Positions 5,816 to 6,042 of a DNA stretch of 6,042 nt are shown piece after piece. Source of the stretch: an uncultured Clostridia bacterium. Its GTDB lineage: Bacteria > Bacillota > Clostridia > Oscillospirales > Ruminococcaceae. Location: NCBI GenBank assembly GCA_947302065.1, contig CAMYUO010000127.1, positions 1-6,042 on the forward strand. The letters are read 5' to 3'. Both the position numbers and the translations under genes were made by a program. Position 1 is the first letter of the stretch. The number at the start of each line of letters is the position of its first letter. Under the pieces are notes generated by a model. It saw only the letters and a list, made by a program, of their open reading frames with translations. It searched no databases and had not been told where the DNA came from.

Positions 5816-5936
5816 ACGCCGTGTCGAATTTTGCTATTTGTTGTCTATGCTTTAATGTTGCTCTCTGTTTGCTGTAAAACTGAGGATATTCTCTTGGGAG
5901 TGCTGTTCTCCACGCTCTCTTTTTAGACTTTTACAT

Positions 5937-5977
5937 ATTTTCGGCTGACGGGAGTGAAACTTCCGTCAGCCGAAAAT
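5937..5977. repeat. Strong 18-bp hairpin
   Basis: Bases 5937-5954 pair with 5960-5977 (core CGGCTGACGG with CCGTCAGCCG, one G-U) around loop TGAAA. The T-run is on the 5' side and the A-run on the 3' side on either strand, so no free U-tract follows the stem. It is therefore not a standard intrinsic terminator. Confidence 0.75.
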
Positions 5978-6003
5978 CTATAAGAGGTTTAGGAAAGGGG
6001 GAT

Positions 6004-6023
6004 AAGCGACCTTGCGGTCGCTT
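6004..6023 (-). repeat. 8-bp hairpin with a GCAA tetraloop on the minus strand
   Basis: AAGCGACC (6004-6011) pairs perfectly with GGTCGCTT (6016-6023). Read as minus-strand RNA the loop is GCAA, a GNRA tetraloop, which favours a minus-strand transcript. It has no following T-run. Confidence 0.6.
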
Positions 6024-6042
6024 GCGAGGATATTCAAAGAAT

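Larger units (their letters stand above)
5764..6042. other. Non-coding right end, AT-rich with several hairpins; no gene supported
   Basis: About 280 bases upstream of the amylase promoter hold no reading frame with a ribosome binding site. They contain inverted repeats at 5791-5815, 5937-5977 and 6004-6023. A weak imperfect hairpin, GGGAGTG with CACGCTC (5896-5917), precedes a T-run at 5920-5924. A 10-base direct repeat GAGGATATTC occurs at 5882-5891 and 6026-6035. No tRNA or rRNA signature is visible. It may hold the tail of an upstream transcript, a small RNA or an intergenic repeat element. Confidence 0.5.

Noticed and set aside
5855..5926. A 23-codon open frame on the plus strand (starts MLLSVCCKTED)
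   Set aside because: There is no ribosome binding site or clear promoter, and its end runs into a T-rich stretch. A small protein cannot be supported.
5937..6023. A CRISPR array, tRNA or riboswitch in the structured right end
   Set aside because: There are only two unlike hairpins and one pair of 10-base repeats. There is no regular repeat-spacer pattern, no cloverleaf, and the block lies upstream of the amylase promoter rather than in its leader.

Overview
The window looks like chromosomal DNA of a gut or rumen Clostridia, most likely a Ruminococcus-type member of the Oscillospiraceae. This is inferred from strong AGGAGG-type ribosome binding sites, sigma-A-like promoters with extended -10 elements, a lipoprotein with a threonine-rich linker, and a signal-less GH13 glucan hydrolase. 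The organism was not identified by a search.

Layout. At the left edge, 1-429 on the minus strand is a 3'-truncated GNAT acetyltransferase. It is divergent from a small FMN-binding split-barrel (pyridoxamine phosphate oxidase-like) gene at 572-964 on the plus strand. Both have clear promoters in the shared AT-rich gap, with an inverted repeat spanning the two -35 boxes. An apparently bidirectional intrinsic terminator at 974-1008 closes the plus-strand gene and, from the other side, a long minus-strand gene run. Read in its own direction from about 5735 down to 1015, that run is: a GH13 alpha-amylase-family enzyme without a signal peptide (5678-4368); an M15 metallopeptidase without a signal peptide (4352-3768); a gap of about 110 bp with a large inverted repeat; a family 2 glycosyltransferase broken by a -1 frameshift just after its start (3655-2940); a second GNAT protein (2935-2216); and a lipoprotein made of two copies of one domain (2193-1015). 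Spacing is 15 bp between amylase and peptidase, 4 bp between glycosyltransferase and GNAT, and 22 bp between GNAT and lipoprotein. This suggests two operons, or one with an internal attenuator. The right end (5764-6042) has no convincing gene but several inverted repeats.

How it fits together. The amylase should act on cytoplasmic malto-oligosaccharides or glycogen. The peptidase, glycosyltransferase and lipoprotein point to the cell envelope, but nothing in the sequence ties them to one pathway. I see no CRISPR array, transposase, tRNA, rRNA or clear defence system. The points most worth checking are the glycosyltransferase frameshift, the internally duplicated lipoprotein, and the structured non-coding right end.
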